DNA from: JBMOKU01 sp049324315
Lineage (GTDB): Bacteria > Bacillota > Clostridia > Peptostreptococcales > Thermotaleaceae
DNA: 64,000 nt
Assembly: GCA_049324315.1 (NCBI GenBank)
Contig: JBMOKU010000057.1
Location: forward strand, 134,461 to 198,460
Direction of reading: 5' to 3'
A program made the position numbers and the translations under genes. A model generated the notes under the pieces. That model made no database searches and was not told the origin of the DNA. It saw only the letters and a list, made by a program, of their open reading frames with translations. Numbering within the stretch: position 1 is the first letter of the stretch; every line of letters begins with the position of its first letter. Below are positions 63,834 to 64,000 of this stretch, piece after piece.

Positions 63834-63948
63834 GATTAAGCCACAGTGAGTGGAATAATAGGAAAACGTTAACAATTTGGTCTTTGAAAACTAAACAGTG
63901 TAAGAAATTAAGCCAGCAACAAAACGCAAAGCGTAAACCAATCAATTT

Positions 63949-64000
<52 letters not shown>

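Overview
The window looks like the chromosome of a low-GC, anaerobic Firmicute of the Clostridia; an Alkaliphilus-type relative is my guess (inference). Reasons are the oxygen-sensitive ribonucleotide reductase pair nrdD/nrdG, a guanine riboswitch on xpt, a PyrR loop on pyrE, two fluoride riboswitches, strong GGAGG ribosome binding sites, and a Firmicute-type rRNA leader running into the first ~50 nt of a 16S rRNA gene at the right edge.

Layout. (1) 1-5.99 kb is housekeeping: a SH3/glycoside-hydrolase-like surface protein, xpt behind a guanine riboswitch whose expression platform carries a 164-bp MITE-like insert, pyrE behind a PyrR-binding loop, and nrdD. (2) 5993-36518 is one complete Tn7-like transposon (30,526 bp). 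Its ends are TGT...ACA termini with matching arrays of repeated end sites, and it is flanked by a perfect 5-bp duplication TTTGC. It sits inside the last codons of nrdD. The displaced native 3' end of nrdD (18 codons plus stop) is still readable just beyond the right end, at 36519-36580, while the transposon's left end supplies a substitute 21-residue C-terminus, stop codon and terminator. The tnsD/tniQ-tnsA-tnsB-tnsC module is at the right end. The cargo is a stack of defence genes: a type II CBASS operon (CD-NTase, Cap2, Cap3, 2TM-SAVED effector), a Wadjet jetD-A-B-C operon, a GHKL-ATPase protein with a nuclease-like tail and a divergent XRE regulator, an IS110 element, a DUF262-HNH nuclease, a structured element with a 34-residue peptide, and an sce7726-sce7725-RES trio.

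(3) 36.6-46.7 kb is a mannitol-type PTS regulon: two near-duplicate mtlA genes around the PRD activator mtlR, then a 1-phosphofructokinase, a sorbose-1-phosphate-reductase-like dehydrogenase, HPr and Enzyme I. (4) 46.8-49.0 kb holds a chemoreceptor, a possibly structured intergenic RNA and nrdG. (5) 49.0-56.6 kb is a fluoride-response neighbourhood: riboswitch-crcB-DUF190, a dynamin-like GTPase, enolase (the classic fluoride-sensitive enzyme), an unknown protein, a cation/proton antiporter with its own opposing fluoride riboswitch, and CorA. (6) 56.7-63.2 kb on the minus strand is a two-component system with an ABC-2 exporter and lipoprotein. (7) A 59-residue acidic protein precedes tandem rRNA promoters and the 16S start.

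The most unusual content is the nrdD-associated Tn7-like element with C-terminal replacement, its cargo candidates (sce7726/sce7725/RES and GHKL-nuclease), and the MITE lodged inside a riboswitch.
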